64,000 nt of DNA from Hydractinia symbiolongicarpus (taxonomy: Eukaryota > Cnidaria > Hydrozoa > Anthoathecata > Hydractiniidae), in assembly GCF_029227915.1 (NCBI RefSeq), contig NC_079877.1:29785851-29849850 (forward strand). Reading direction: 5' to 3'. Both the position numbers and the translations under genes were made by a program. The notes under the pieces are model-generated. The model searched no databases, was not told where the DNA came from, and saw only the letters and a program-made list of their open reading frames with translations. Position 1 is the stretch's first letter. Every line of letters starts with the position of its first letter. Below, in pieces: positions 1 through 11,445 of this stretch.

Positions 1-388
1 AAAAATATCACTTGTACCACTTGATTTGGCGGAAAATTTTGTTTATTTTGCGAAACAGAGATCTAAAGCGTTTAAACGACAGGAGATTTGGATTTACAGC
101 TTGTTAAGAGCGATAGTCCGAATGAAACGGTCTTACAGTCTTGTTCAACATTTTTCTTGATAATTGCATAATTTTTACCATTTTACTCACAAGAGTATAA
201 TTTTCGGCGTTTCATTATTGTACCCACGCAATGTGAACTTGTCAAAGTTTACTTGTCAACGGACAGACTTAGGACTTCGGATCTTAGGTTAATTGGTTAG
301 AGCAAAAACCTTCCTGCTAATGTCAGCATAAGCCATTTTTGGTTTACTTGAACTTTTTTTGGACGGGGACTTTATATCTTAAAAAGTA
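1..388. other. Partial AAG-to-UAG spacer at left edge
   Basis: This is the right three quarters of the 511-bp spacer of a unit cut by the window edge. It holds the conserved palindrome CGTTTAAACG, the tRNA-like A-box element (279-345) and the TATA-like box of the first UAG gene. I see no gene in it. Confidence 0.9.
279..345 (+). other. tRNA-like A-box element with hairpin (one per unit)
   Basis: The 12-mer TAGGTTAATTGG (285-296) fits the Pol III A-box/D-arm consensus TRGCNNARYNGG at all positions but one and continues as TTAGAGC, as in the D arm of many tRNAs. CTGCTAATGTCAG follows, resembling an anticodon arm with loop CTAATGT (AAU, isoleucine). A hairpin AAGCCA-TTTT-TGGTTT lies at 330-345. 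The distance from D arm to anticodon is about 7 nt too long for a tRNA and no B box is visible, so it is not an intact gene. It recurs with few changes in all 511-bp spacers. It may be a tRNA-Ile relic or a regulatory A-box element. Confidence 0.45.
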
Positions 389-470
389 AGCAGGATGGCC
401 AAGCGGTCTAAGGCGCTGGTTTTAGGCACCAGTCACTTTGGTGGCGCGAGTTCGAATCTCGCTTCTGTCA
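389..470 (+). tRNA. tRNA-Leu-UAG: tRNA-Leu (UAG), A1:C72 variant
   Basis: An 82-nt leucine tRNA that starts AGCAGGA, so pair 1:72 is A:C. It also has A13, U at 67 (G6:U67) and TTTG in the variable-arm loop. The anticodon arm CTGGT-TTTAGGC-ACCAG is intact. The first T5 run downstream is at 509-513. Confidence 0.85.
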
Positions 471-483
471 ACTAATCATACAT

Positions 484-513
484 GTCTGATAAGTACGTCG
501 GACAAACATTTTT
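484..513 (+). terminator. Hairpin plus T5, Pol III terminator of UAG gene
   Basis: GTCTGA (484-489) can pair with TCGGAC (498-503) around an 8-nt loop, and TTTTT follows at 509-513, 39 nt after the gene. The same layout follows UAG genes throughout the array; other copies carry TCAGAC (perfect pairing) or TCGGAT (one more wobble). Confidence 0.65.
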
Positions 514-855
514 ATTTTTGCTTAACTATTTTGCCTAGAAAAATGCGCGAACGTTTAAAAAGGATGTATCACAACTTTCGCTTGCATGCAGGACGGGATC
601 GCTAAAACTGCTTGACTGTGCAGGTAATTCCGCCCACAATCAGGCAAAACTCTCTAAATTGATGAAAAGTCACGCAACGAATGCACTTGCATTGGAATGT
701 GCAGAGCTGGTTGGGTATCAACGTATTATTTTGCGTCACTTACTTATTTGAATTTTTCATACATTTCGGTCATGTTTACATGTTATTTAGTGCTTAAATA
801 CGCGTAAATACTATTTTCTCTGCTCGCTCGTCGACATTATGTATTTGAAAAACCG

Positions 856-936
856 GTCAGGATGGCCGAGCGGTCTAAGCGCTGGTTTAAGGCACCAGTC
901 ACTTCGGTGGCGCGAGTTCGATTCTCGCTCCTGTCA
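856..936 (+). tRNA. tRNA-Leu-AAG: tRNA-Leu (AAG), 81 nt, D-arm deletion
   Basis: The D arm reads GGTCTAAGCG instead of GGTCTAAGGCG, so one G is missing and D-stem pair 12:23 becomes C:A. GTCAGGA gives a T2:T71 mismatch in the acceptor stem. The anticodon arm CTGGT-TTAAGGC-ACCAG and the B box GTTCGATTC are intact. It may still be transcribed; folding and charging are uncertain. Confidence 0.75.
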
Positions 937-997
937 TCTTATATCGCATGACTGGAAATGTCCTCGGACAGAGAATATTGTTTACGCTTAAAAAATT

Positions 998-1021
998 CGT
1001 CCCCAGAAAGACGCAAATTTT
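998..1021 (+). terminator. Weak hairpin plus T4, first T-run after AAG gene
   Basis: CGTC (998-1001) can pair with GACG (1010-1013), and TTTT lies at 1018-1021, about 82 nt past the AAG gene. It is the first run of four Ts downstream. In many other units the same place reads AAATTTAAA, so even this short run is lost. Confidence 0.35.
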
Positions 1022-1447
1022 AGAAAAAGTAAAATTAACAAGTCTTTGTCGCATTTGGGAAAAATATCACTTGTACCACTTGATTTGGCGGAAAATTTTG
1101 TTTATTTTGCGAAACAGAGATCTAAAGCGTTTAAACGACAGGAGATTTGGATTTACAGCTTGTTAAGAGCGATAGTCCGAATGAAACGGTCTTACAGTCT
1201 TGTTCAACATTTTTCTTGATAATTGCATAATTTTTACCATTTTACTCACAAGAGTATAATTTTCGGCGTTTCATTATTGTACCCACGCAATGTGAACTTG
1301 TCAAAGTTTACTTGTCAACGGACAGACTTAGGACTTCGGATCTTAGGTTAATTGGTTAGAGCAAAAACCTTCCTGCTAATGTCAGCATAAGCCATTTTTG
1401 GTTTACTTGAACTTTTTTTGGACGGGGACTTTATATCTTAAAAAGTA

Positions 1448-1529
1448 AGCAGGATGGCCAAGCGGTCTAAGGCGCTGGTTTTAGGCACCAGTCACTTTGG
1501 TGGCGCGAGTTCGAATCTCGCTTCTGTCA
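1448..1529 (+). tRNA. tRNA-Leu-UAG: tRNA-Leu (UAG), A1:C72 variant
   Basis: Same sequence as the copy at 389-470, including A1, A13, U67 and the TTTG variable loop. Confidence 0.85.
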
Positions 1530-1914
1530 ACTAATCATACATGTCTGATAAGTACGTCGGACAAACATTTTTATTTTTGCTTAACTATTTTGCCTAGAAA
1601 AATGCGCGAACGTTTAAAAAGGATGTATCACAACTTTCGCTTGCATGCAGGACGGGATCGCTAAAACTGCTTGACTGTGCAGGTAATTCCGCCCACAATC
1701 AGGCAAAACTCTCTAAATTGATGAAAAGTCACGGGACGAATGCACTTGCATTGGAATGTGCAGAGCTGGTTGGGTATCAACGTATTATTTTGCGTCACTT
1801 ACTTATTTGAATTTTTCATACATTTCGGTCATGTTTACATGTTATTTAGTGCTTAAATACGCGTAAATACTATTTTCTCTGCTCGCTCGTCGACATTATG
1901 TATTTGAAAAACCG

Positions 1915-1995
1915 GTCAGGATGGCCGAGCTGTCTAAGCGCTGGTTTAAGGCACCAGTCACTTCGGTGGCGCGAGTTCGATTCTCGCTCCTGTCA
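1915..1995 (+). tRNA. tRNA-Leu-AAG: tRNA-Leu (AAG), 81 nt, G18 lost
   Basis: Shares the D-arm deletion and T2:T71 of the copy at 856. In addition GAGCGG reads GAGCTG, which destroys the invariant G18G19 pair of the D loop needed for D-loop/T-loop docking. Probably impaired. Confidence 0.65.
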
Positions 1996-2506
1996 TCTTA
2001 TATCGCATGACTGGAAATGTCCTCGGACAGAGAATATTGTTTACGCTTAAAAAATTCGTCCCCAGAAAGACGCAAATTTTAGAAAAAGTAAAATTAACAA
2101 GTCTTTGTCGCATTTGGGAAAAATATCACTTGTACCACTTGATTTGGCGGAAAATTTTGTTTATTTTGCGAAACAGAGATCTAAAGCGTTTAAACGACAG
2201 GAGATTTGGATTTACAGCTTGTTAAGAGCGATAGTCCGAATGAAACGGTCTTACAGTCTTGTTCAACATTTTTCTTGATAATTGCATGATTTTTACCATT
2301 TTACTCACAAGAGTATAATTTTCGGCGTTTCATTATTGTACCCACGCAATGTGAACTTGTCAAAGTTTACTTGTCAACGGACAGACTTAGGACTTCGGAT
2401 CTTAGGTTAATTGGTTAGAGCAAAAACCTTCCTGCTAATGTCAGCATAAGCCATTTTTGGTTTACTTGAACTTTTTTTGGACGGGGACTTTATATCTTAA
2501 AAAGTA

Positions 2507-2588
2507 AGCAGGATGGCCAAGCGGTCTAAGGCGCTGGTTTTAGGCACCAGTCACTTTGGTGGCGCGAGTTCGAATCTCGCTTCTGTCA
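2507..2588 (+). tRNA. tRNA-Leu-UAG: tRNA-Leu (UAG), A1:C72 variant
   Basis: Same sequence as the copy at 389-470. Confidence 0.85.
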
Positions 2589-2973
2589 ACTAATCATACA
2601 TGTCTGATAAGTACGTCGGACAAACATTTTTATTTTTGCTTAACTATTTTGCCTAGAAAAATGCGCGAACGTTTAAAAAGGATGTATCACAACTTTCGCT
2701 TGCATGCAGGACGGGATCGCTAAAACTGCTTGACTGTGCAGGTAATTCCGCCCACAATCAGGCAAAACTCTCTAAATTGATGAAAAGTCACGGGACGAAT
2801 GCACTTGCATTGGAATGTGCAGAGCTGGTTGGGTATCAACGTATTATTTTGCGTCACTTACTTATTTGAATTTTTCATACATTTCGGTCATGTTTACATG
2901 TTATTTAGTGCTTAAATACGCGTAAATACTATTTTCTCTGCTCGCTCGTCGACATTATGTATTTGAAAAACCG

Positions 2974-3054
2974 GTCAGGATGGCCGAGCGGTCTAAGCGC
3001 TGGTTGAAGGCACCAGTCACTTCGGTGGCGCGAGTTCGATTCTCGCTCCTGTCA
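2974..3054 (+). pseudogene. tRNA-Leu (AAG) relic, U33 to G
   Basis: Anticodon loop is TGAAGGC: the universally conserved U33 has become G. It also has the one-base D-arm deletion and T2:T71. Three separate defects make a working tRNA unlikely. Confidence 0.7.
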
Positions 3055-3565
3055 TCTTATATCGCATGACTGAAAATGTCCTCGGACAGAGAATATTGTT
3101 TACGCTTAAAAAATTCGTCCCCAGAAAGACGCAAATTTTAGAAAAAGTAAAATTAACAAGTCTTTGTCGCATTTGGGAAAAATATCACTTGTACCACTTG
3201 ATTTGGCGGAAAATTTTGTTTATTTTGCGAAACAGAGATCTAAACCGTTTAAACGACAGGAGATTTGGATTTACAGCTTGTTAAGAGCGATAGTCCGAAT
3301 GAAACGGTCTTACAGTCATGTTCAACATTTTTTTTGATAATTGCATAATTTTTACCATTTTACTCACAAGAGTATAATTTTCGGCGTTTCATTATTGTAC
3401 CCACGCAATGTGAACTTGTCAAAGTTTACTTGTCAAGGGACAGACTTAGGACTTTGGATCTTAGGTTAATTGGTTAGAGCAAAAACCTTCCTGCTAATGT
3501 CAGAATAAGCCATTTTTGGTTTAATTGAACTTTTTTGGGACGCGGATTTTATATCTTAAAAAAAA

Positions 3566-3647
3566 GGCAGGATGGCCGAGCGGTCTAAGGCGCTGGTTTT
3601 AGGCACCAGTCTCTTCGGTGGCTCGAGTTCGAATCTCGCTCCTGTCA
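3566..3647 (+). tRNA. tRNA-Leu-UAG: tRNA-Leu (UAG), T49 variant
   Basis: The acceptor stem GGCAGGA/TCCTGTC is intact. The T stem starts TCGAG, giving a T49:C65 mismatch, and the variable arm reads TCTCTTCGG. Confidence 0.85.
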
Positions 3648-4032
3648 ACTAATCATACATGTCTGAAAAGTACGTCGGATAAAAGTTTTTATTTCCGCTT
3701 AACTATTTTGCCTGGAAAAAAGCGCGAACGTTTAAAAACGATGTATCACAAGTTTTGCTTGCATGCAGGACGGGATCGCTAAAACTGCTTGACTGTGCAC
3801 GTATTTCCGCCCACAATCAGGCAAAACTCTCTAAAATGATGAAAAGTCACGGGACGAATACACTTGCAATGGAATGTGCAGAGCTGGTTGGGTATCAACG
3901 TATTATTTTGCGTCACTTACTTATTTGAATTTTTCATACATTTCTGTCATTTTTACATGTCATCTAGTGCTTAAATACGCGTAAATACTATTTTCTCTGC
4001 ACGCTCGTCGACATTATGTATTTAAAAAACCG

Positions 4033-4114
4033 GGCAGGATGGCCGAGCGGTCTAAGGCGCTGGTTTAAGGCACCAGTCACTTCGGTGGCGCGAGTTCGAA
4101 TCTCGCTCCTGTCA
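4033..4114 (+). tRNA. tRNA-Leu-AAG: tRNA-Leu (AAG), consensus
   Basis: A full 82-nt consensus copy. It is the only AAG gene in the first 12 kb without the D-arm deletion, and its unit also differs in spacer markers, so it may be an insertion of another lineage by exchange. Confidence 0.95.
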
Positions 4115-4624
4115 TCTTATATCGCATGACCGGAAATGTCCTCGGACAGAGGATATTGATTACGTTTAAAAACTTCGTCCCCAGAAAGACGCAAATTTAA
4201 AAAAAGTATAATCAACAAGTCTTTGTCGCATTGGGGAAAAGTTTCACTTGTACCATCTGATTTTGCGGAAAATTTCGTTTATTTTTCGAAACAGAGATCT
4301 AAAGCGTTTAAACGACAGGAGATTTGGATTTACAGCTTGTTAAGAGCGATAGTCCGAATGAAACGTTCTTACAGTCATGTTCAACATTTTTCTTGATAAT
4401 TGGTTAATTTTTAACATTTTACTCACAAGAGTATAATTTTCGGCGTTTCATTATTGTACCCACGCAATGTGAACTTGTCAAAGTTTACTTGTCAACGGAC
4501 AGACTTAGGACTTCGGATCTTAGGTTAATTGGTTAGAGCAAAAACCTTCCTGCTAATGTCAGCATAAGCCATTTTTGGTTTACTTGAACTTGTTTTGGAC
4601 GGGGACTTTATATCTTAAAAAGTA

Positions 4625-4706
4625 AGCAGGATGGCCAAGCGGTCTAAGGCGCTGGTTTTAGGCACCAGTCACTTTGGTGGCGCGAGTTCGAATCTCGCTC
4701 CTGTCA
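4625..4706 (+). tRNA. tRNA-Leu-UAG: tRNA-Leu (UAG), A1:C72 variant
   Basis: A1, A13 and TTTG variable loop as at 389, but the 3' acceptor strand is the normal TCCTGTC. Confidence 0.85.
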
Positions 4707-5091
4707 ACTAATCATACATGTCTGAAATGTACGTCGGGCAAACATTTTTATTTTTGCTTAACTATTTTGCCTAGAAAAATGCGCGAACGTTTAAAAAGGA
4801 TGCATGACAAGTTTTGCTTGCATGCAGGACGGGATCGCTAAAACTGCTTGACTGTGCAGGTAATTCCGCCCACAATCTGGCAAAACTCTCTTAATTGATG
4901 AAAAGTCACGGGACGAATGCACTTGCATTGGAATGTGCAGAGCTGGTTGGGTATCAACGTATTATTTTGCGTCACTTACTTATTTGAATTTTTCATACAT
5001 TTCGGTCATGTTTACATGTTATTTAGTGCTTAAATACGCGTAAATACTATTTTCTCTGCTCGCTCGTCGACATTATGTATTTGAAAAACCG

Positions 5092-5172
5092 GTCAGGATG
5101 GCCGAGCGGTCTAAGCGCTGGTTTAAGGCACCAGTCACTTCGGTGGCGCGAGTTCGATTCTCGCTCCTGTCA
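5092..5172 (+). tRNA. tRNA-Leu-AAG: tRNA-Leu (AAG), 81 nt, D-arm deletion
   Basis: Same sequence as the copy at 856-936. Confidence 0.75.
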
Positions 5173-5683
5173 TCTTATATCGCATGACTGGAAATGTCCT
5201 CGGACAGAGAATATTGTTTACGCTTAAAAAATTCGTCCCCAGAAAGACGCAAATTTTAGAAAAAGTAAAATTAACAAGTCTTTGTCGCATTTGGGAAAAA
5301 TATCACTTGTACCACTTGATTTGGCGGAAAATTTTGTTTATTTTGCGAAACAGAGATCTAAACCGTTTAAACGACAGGAGATTTGGATTTACAGCTTGTT
5401 AAGAGCGATAGTCCAAATGAAACGGTCTTACAGTCATGTTCAACATTTTTCTTGATAATTGCATAATTTTTACCATTTTACTCACAAGAGTATAATTTTC
5501 GGCGTTTCATTATTGTACCCACGCAATGTGAACTTGTCAAAGTTTACTTGTCAAGGGACAGACTTAGGACTTCGGATCTTAGGTTAATTGGTTAGAGCAA
5601 AAACCTTCCTGCTAATCTCAGAATAAGCCATTTTTGGTTTACTTGAACATTTTTGGGACGGGGATTTTATATCTTAAAAAGAA

Positions 5684-5765
5684 GGCAGGATGGCCGAGCC
5701 GTATAAGGCGCTGGTTTTAGGCACCAGTCTCTTCGGTGGCTCGAGTTCGAATCTCGCTCCTGTCA
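5684..5765 (+). tRNA. tRNA-Leu-UAG: tRNA-Leu (UAG), D-loop damaged
   Basis: The D loop reads GAGCCGTATAA, so G18 is replaced by C. T49:C65 is mismatched. Anticodon arm and acceptor stem are intact. The copy at 8861 is its duplicate. Confidence 0.75.
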
Positions 5766-6150
5766 ACTAATCATACATGTCTGAAAAGTACGTCGGACAA
5801 ACGTTTTTATTTCCGCTTAACTATTTTGCCTAGGAAAATCCGCGAACGTTTAAAAAGGATGTACCACAAGTTTCGCTTGCATGCAGGACGGGATCGCTAA
5901 AACTGCTTGACTGTGCAGGTATTTCCGCCCACAATCAGGCAAAACTCTCTAAAATGATAAAAAGTCACGGGACGAATACACTTGCAATGGAATGTGCAGA
6001 GCTGGTTGGGTATCAACGTATTATTTTGCGTCACTTACTTATTTGAATTTTTCATACATTTCGGTCATGTTTACATGTCATCTAGTGCTTAAATACGCGT
6101 AAATACTATTTTCTCTGCACGCTCGTCGACATTATGTATTTGAAAAACCG

Positions 6151-6231
6151 GGCAGGATGGCCGAGCGGTCTAAGCGCTGGTTTAAGGCACCAGTCACTTC
6201 GGTGCTGCGAGTTCGAATCTCGTTCCTGTCA
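6151..6231 (+). tRNA. tRNA-Leu-AAG: tRNA-Leu (AAG), 81 nt, D-arm deletion
   Basis: D-arm deletion, variable arm ending GTGCT, and T65 giving a G49:U65 wobble. The acceptor stem is the normal GGCAGGA/TCCTGTC. Confidence 0.75.
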
Positions 6232-6742
6232 TCTTATATCGCATGACCGGAAATGTCCTCGGACAGAGAATATTGTTTACGCTTAAAAACTTCGTCCCCA
6301 GAAAGACGCAAATTTTAGAAAAAGTAAAATTAACAAGTCTTTGTCGCATTTGGGAAAAATATCACTTGTACCACTTGATTTGGCGGAAAATTTTGTTTAT
6401 TTTGCGAAACAGAGATCTAAAGCGTTTAAACGACAGGAGATTTGGATTTACAGCTTGTTAAGAGCGATAGTCCGAATGAAACGGTCTTACAGTCTTGTTC
6501 AACATTTTTCTTGATAATTGCATAATTTTTACCATTTTACTCACAAGAGTATAATTTTCGGCGTTTCATTATTGTACCCACGCAATGTGAACTTGTCAAA
6601 GTTTACTTGTCAACGGACAGACTTAGGACTTCGGATCTTAGGTTAATTGGTTAGAGCAAAAACCTTCCTGCTAATGTCAGCATAAGCCATTTTTGGTTTA
6701 CTTGAACTTTTTTTGGACGGGGACTTTATATCTTAAAAAGTA

Positions 6743-6824
6743 AGCAGGATGGCCAAGCGGTCTAAGGCGCTGGTTTTAGGCACCAGTCACTTTGGTGGCG
6801 CGAGTTCGAATCTCGCTTCTGTCA
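6743..6824 (+). tRNA. tRNA-Leu-UAG: tRNA-Leu (UAG), A1:C72 variant
   Basis: Same sequence as the copy at 389-470. Confidence 0.85.
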
Positions 6825-7209
6825 ACTAATCATACATGTCTGATAAGTACGTCGGACAAACATTTTTATTTTTGCTTAACTATTTTGCCTAGAAAAATGC
6901 GCAAACGTTTAAAAAGGATGCATGACAAGTTTCGCTTGCATGCAGGACGGGATCGCTAAAACTGCTTGACTGTGCAGGTAATTCCGCCCACAATCAGGCA
7001 AAACTCTCTAAATTGATGAAAAGTCACGGGACGAATGCACTTGCATTGGAATGTGCAGAGCTGGTTGGGTATCAACGTATTATTTTGCGTCACTTACTTA
7101 TTTGAATTTTTCATACATTTCGGTCATGTTTACATGTTATTTAGTGCTTAAATACGCGTAAATACTATTTTCTCTGCTCGCTCGTCGACATTATGTATTT
7201 GAAAAACCG

Positions 7210-7290
7210 GTCAGGATGGCCGAGCGGTCTAAGCGCTGGTTTAAGGCACCAGTCACTTCGGTGGCGCGAGTTCGATTCTCGCTCCTGTCA
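7210..7290 (+). tRNA. tRNA-Leu-AAG: tRNA-Leu (AAG), 81 nt, D-arm deletion
   Basis: Same sequence as the copy at 856-936. Confidence 0.75.
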
Positions 7291-7801
7291 TCTTATATCG
7301 CATGACTGGAAATGTCCTCGGACAGAGAATATTGTTTACGCTTAAAAAATTCGTCCCCAGAAAGACGCAAATTTTAGAAAAAGTAAAATTAACAAGTCTT
7401 TGTCGCATTTGGGAAAAATATCACTTGTACCACTTGATTTGGCGGAAAATTTTGTTTATTTTGCGAAACAGAGATCTAAACCGTTTAAACGACAGGAGAT
7501 TTGGATTTACAGCTTGTTAAGAGCGATAGTCCGAATGAAACGGTCTTACAGTCATGTTCAACATTTTTCTTGATAATTGCATAATTTTTACCATTTTACT
7601 CACAAGAGTATAATTTTCGGCGTTTCATTATTGTACCCACGCAATGTGAACTTGTCAAAGTTTACTTGTCAAGGGACAGACTTAGGACTTCGGATCTTAG
7701 GTTAATTGGTTAGAGCAAAAACCTTCCTGCTAATGTCAGAATAAGCCATTTTTGGTTTACTTGAACATTTTTGGGACGGGGATTTTATATCTTAAAAAGA
7801 A

Positions 7802-7883
7802 GGCAGGATGGCCGAGCGGTATAAGGCGCTGGTTTTAGGCACCAGTCTCTTCGGTGGCGCGAGTTCGAATCTCGCTCCTGTCA
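7802..7883 (+). tRNA. tRNA-Leu-UAG: tRNA-Leu (UAG)
   Basis: Near consensus; D loop GGTATAA and variable arm TCTCTTCGG are the only changes. Confidence 0.9.
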
Positions 7884-8268
7884 ACTAATCATACATGTCT
7901 GAAAAGTACGTCGGACAAACGTTTTTATTTCCGCTTAACTATTTTGCCTAGAAAAATCCGCGAACGTTTAAAAAGGATGTATCACAAGTTTCGCTTGCAT
8001 GCAGGACGAAATCGCTAAAACTGCTTGACTGTGCAGGTATTTCCGCCCACAATCAGGCAAAACTCTCTAAAATGATAAAAAGTCACGGGACGAATACACT
8101 TGCAATGGAATGTGCAGAGCTGGTTGGGTATCAACGTATTATTTTGCGTCACTTACTTATTTGAATTTTTCATACATTTTGGTCATGTTTACATGTCATC
8201 TAGTGCTTAAATACGCGTAAATACTATTTTCTCTGCACGCTCGTCGACATTATGTATTTGAAAAACCG

Positions 8269-8349
8269 GGCAGGATGGCCGAGCGGTCTAAGCGCTGGTT
8301 TAAGGCACCAGTCACTTCGGTGCTGCGAGTTTGAATCTCGTTCCTGTCA
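8269..8349 (+). tRNA. tRNA-Leu-AAG: tRNA-Leu (AAG), 81 nt, C56 to T
   Basis: Like 6151 (D-arm deletion, GTGCT, T65) but the T loop reads TTTGAAT: invariant C56, needed for the B box and for pairing with G19, is T. Probably weakly transcribed or dead. Confidence 0.6.
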
Positions 8350-8860
8350 TCTTATATCGCATGACCGGAAATGTCCTCGGACAGAGAATATTGTTTACGC
8401 TTAAAAACTTCGTCCCCAGAAAGACGCAAATTTTAGAAAAAGTAAAATTAACAAGTCTTTGTCGCATTTGGGAAAAATATCACTTGTACCACTTGATTTG
8501 GCGGAAAATTTTGTTTATTTTGCGAAACAGAGATCTAAAGCGTTTAAACGACAGGAGATTTGGATTTACAGCTTGTTAAGAGCGATAGTCCGAATGAAAC
8601 GGTCTTACAGTCTTGTTCAACATTTTTCTTGATAATTGCATAATTTTTACCATTTTACTCACAAGAGTATAAATTTTGGCGTTTCATTATTGTACCCACG
8701 CAATGTGAACTTGTCAAAGTTTACTTGTCAAGGGACAGACTTAGGACTTCGGATCTTAGGTTAATTGGTTAGAGCAAAAACCTTCCTGCTAATGTCAGAA
8801 TAAGCCATTTTTGGTTTAATTGAACATTTTTGGGACGGGGATTTTATATCTTAAAAAGAA

Positions 8861-8942
8861 GGCAGGATGGCCGAGCCGTATAAGGCGCTGGTTTTAGGCA
8901 CCAGTCTCTTCGGTGGCTCGAGTTCGAATCTCGCTCCTGTCA
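8861..8942 (+). tRNA. tRNA-Leu-UAG: tRNA-Leu (UAG), D-loop damaged
   Basis: Duplicate of 5684-5765, with the same GAGCCGTATAA D loop and T49. Confidence 0.75.
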
Positions 8943-9327
8943 ACTAATCATACATGTCTGAAAAGTACGTCGGACAAACGTTTTTATTTCCGCTTAACTA
9001 TTTTGCCTAGGAAAATCCGCGAACGTTTAAAAAGGATGTACCACAAGTTTCGCTTGCATGCAGGACGGGATCGCTAAAACTGCTTGACTGTGCAGGTATT
9101 TCCGCCCACAATCAGGCAAAACTCTCTAAAATGATAAAAAGTCACGGGACGAATACACTTGCAATGGAATGTGCAGAGCTGGTTGGGTATCAACGTATTA
9201 TTTTGCGTCACTTACTTATTTGAATTTTTCATACATTTCGGTCATGTTTACATGTCATCTAGTGCTTAAATACGCGTAAATACTATTTTCTCTGCACGCT
9301 CGTCGACATTATGTATTTGAAAAACCG

Positions 9328-9408
9328 GGCAGGATGGCCGAGCGGTCTAAGCGCTGGTTTAAGGCACCAGTCACTTCGGTGCTGCGAGTTCGAATCTCGT
9401 TCCTGTCA
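9328..9408 (+). tRNA. tRNA-Leu-AAG: tRNA-Leu (AAG), 81 nt, D-arm deletion
   Basis: Same sequence as 6151-6231. Confidence 0.75.
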
Positions 9409-9919
9409 TCTTATATCGCATGACCGGAAATGTCCTCGGACAGAGAATATTGTTTACGCTTAAAAACTTCGTCCCCAGAAAGACGCAAATTTTAGAAAAA
9501 GTAAAATTAACAAGTCTTTGTCGCATTTGGGAAAAATATCACTTGTACCACTTGATTTGGCGGAAAATTTTGTTTATTTTGCGAAACAGAGATCTAAAGC
9601 GTTTAAACGACAGGAGATTTGGATTTACAGCTTGTTAAGAGCGATAGTCCGAATGAAACGGTCTTACAGTCTTGTTCAACATTTTTCTTGATAATTGCAT
9701 AATTTTTACCATTTTACTCACAAGAGTATAATTTTCGGCGTTTCATTATTGTACCCACGCAATGTGAACTTGTCAAAGTTTACTTGTCAACGGACAGACT
9801 TAGGACTTCGGATCTTAGGTTAATTGGTTAGAGCAAAAACCTTCCTGCTAATGTCAGCATAAGCCATTTTTGGTTTACTTGAACTTTTTTTGGACGGGGA
9901 CTTTATATCTTAAAAAGTA

Positions 9920-10001
9920 AGCAGGATGGCCAAGCGGTCTAAGGCGCTGGTTTTAGGCACCAGTCACTTTGGTGGCGCGAGTTCGAATCTCGCTTCTGTC
10001 A
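9920..10001 (+). tRNA. tRNA-Leu-UAG: tRNA-Leu (UAG), A1:C72 variant
   Basis: Same sequence as 389-470. Confidence 0.85.
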
Positions 10002-10386
10002 ACTAATCATACATGTCTGATAAGTACGTCGGACAAACATTTTTATTTTTGCTTAACTATTTAGCCTAGAAAAATGCGCAAACGTTTAAAAAGGATGCAT
10101 GACAAGTTTCGCTTGCATGCAGGACGGGATCGCTAAAACTGCTTGACTGTGCAGGTAATTCCGCCCACAATCAGGCAAAACTCTCTAAATTGATGAAAAG
10201 TCACGGGACGAATGCACTTGCATTGGAATGTGCAGAGCTGGTTGGGTATCAACGTATTATTTTGCGTCACTTACTTATTTGAATTTTTCATACATTTCGG
10301 TCATGTTTACATGTTATTTAGTGCTTAAATACGCGTAAATACTATTTTCTCTGCTCGCTCGTCGACATTATGTATTTGAAAAACCG

Positions 10387-10467
10387 GTCAGGATGGCCGA
10401 GCGGTCTAAGCGCTGGTTTAAGGCACCAGTCACTTCGGTGGCGCGAGTTCGATTCTCGCTCCTGTCA
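10387..10467 (+). tRNA. tRNA-Leu-AAG: tRNA-Leu (AAG), 81 nt, D-arm deletion
   Basis: Same sequence as 856-936. Confidence 0.75.
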
Positions 10468-10978
10468 TCTTATATCGCATGACTGGAAATGTCCTCGGAC
10501 AGAGAATATTGTTTACGCTTAAAAAATTCGTCCCCAGAAAGACGCAAATTTTAGAAAAAGTAAAATTAACAAGTCTTTGTCGCATTTGGGAAAAATATCA
10601 CTTGTACCACTTGATTTGGCGGAAAATTTTGTTTATTTTGCGAAACAGAGATCTAAACCGTTTAAACGACAGGAGATTTGGATTTACAGCTTGTTAAGAG
10701 CGATAGTCCGAATGAAACGGTCTTACAGTCATGTTCAACATTTTTCTTGATAATTGCATAATTTTTACCATTTTACTCACAAGAGTATAATTTTCGGCGT
10801 TTCATTATTGTACCCACGCAATGTGAACTTGTCAAAGTTTACTTGTCAAGGGACAGACTTAGGACTTCGGATCTTAGGTTAATTGGTTAGAGCAAAAACC
10901 TTCCTGCTAATGTCAGAATAAGCCATTTTTGGTTTACTTGAACATTTTTGGGACGGGGATTTTATATCTTAAAAAGAA

Positions 10979-11060
10979 GGCAGGATGGCCGAGCGGTATA
11001 AGGCGCTGGTTTTAGGCACCAGTCTCTTCGGTGGCGCGAGTTCGAATCTCGCTCCTGTCA
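10979..11060 (+). tRNA. tRNA-Leu-UAG: tRNA-Leu (UAG)
   Basis: Same sequence as 7802-7883. Confidence 0.9.
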
Positions 11061-11445
11061 ACTAATCATACATGTCTGAAAAGTACGTCGGACAAACGTT
11101 TTTATTTCCGCTTAACTATTTTGCCTAGAAAAATCCGCGAACGTTTAAAAAGGATGTATCACAAGTTTCGCTTGCATGCAGGACGAAATCGCTAAAACTG
11201 CTTGACTGTGCAGGTATTTCCGCCCACAATCAGGCAAAACTCTCTAAAATGATAAAAAGTCACGGGACGAATACACTTGCAATGGAATGTGCAGAGCTGG
11301 TTGGGTATCAACGTATTATTTTGCGTCACTTACTTATTTGAATTTTTCATACATTTTGGTCATGTTTACATGTCATCTAGTGCTTAAATACGCGTAAATA
11401 CTATTTTCTCTGCACGCTCGTCGACATTATGTATTTGAAAAACCG

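Larger units (their letters stand above)
5684..8860 (+). repeat. Three-unit higher-order repeat, copy 1 (3177 bp)
   Basis: The six tRNA genes here match, variant for variant, the six genes exactly 3177 bp (3 x 1059) further on: GAGCCGTATAA at 5684/8861, A1 at 6743/9920, C56 to T at 8269/11446. The three units within one block differ from each other more than from their counterparts. Confidence 0.85.
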
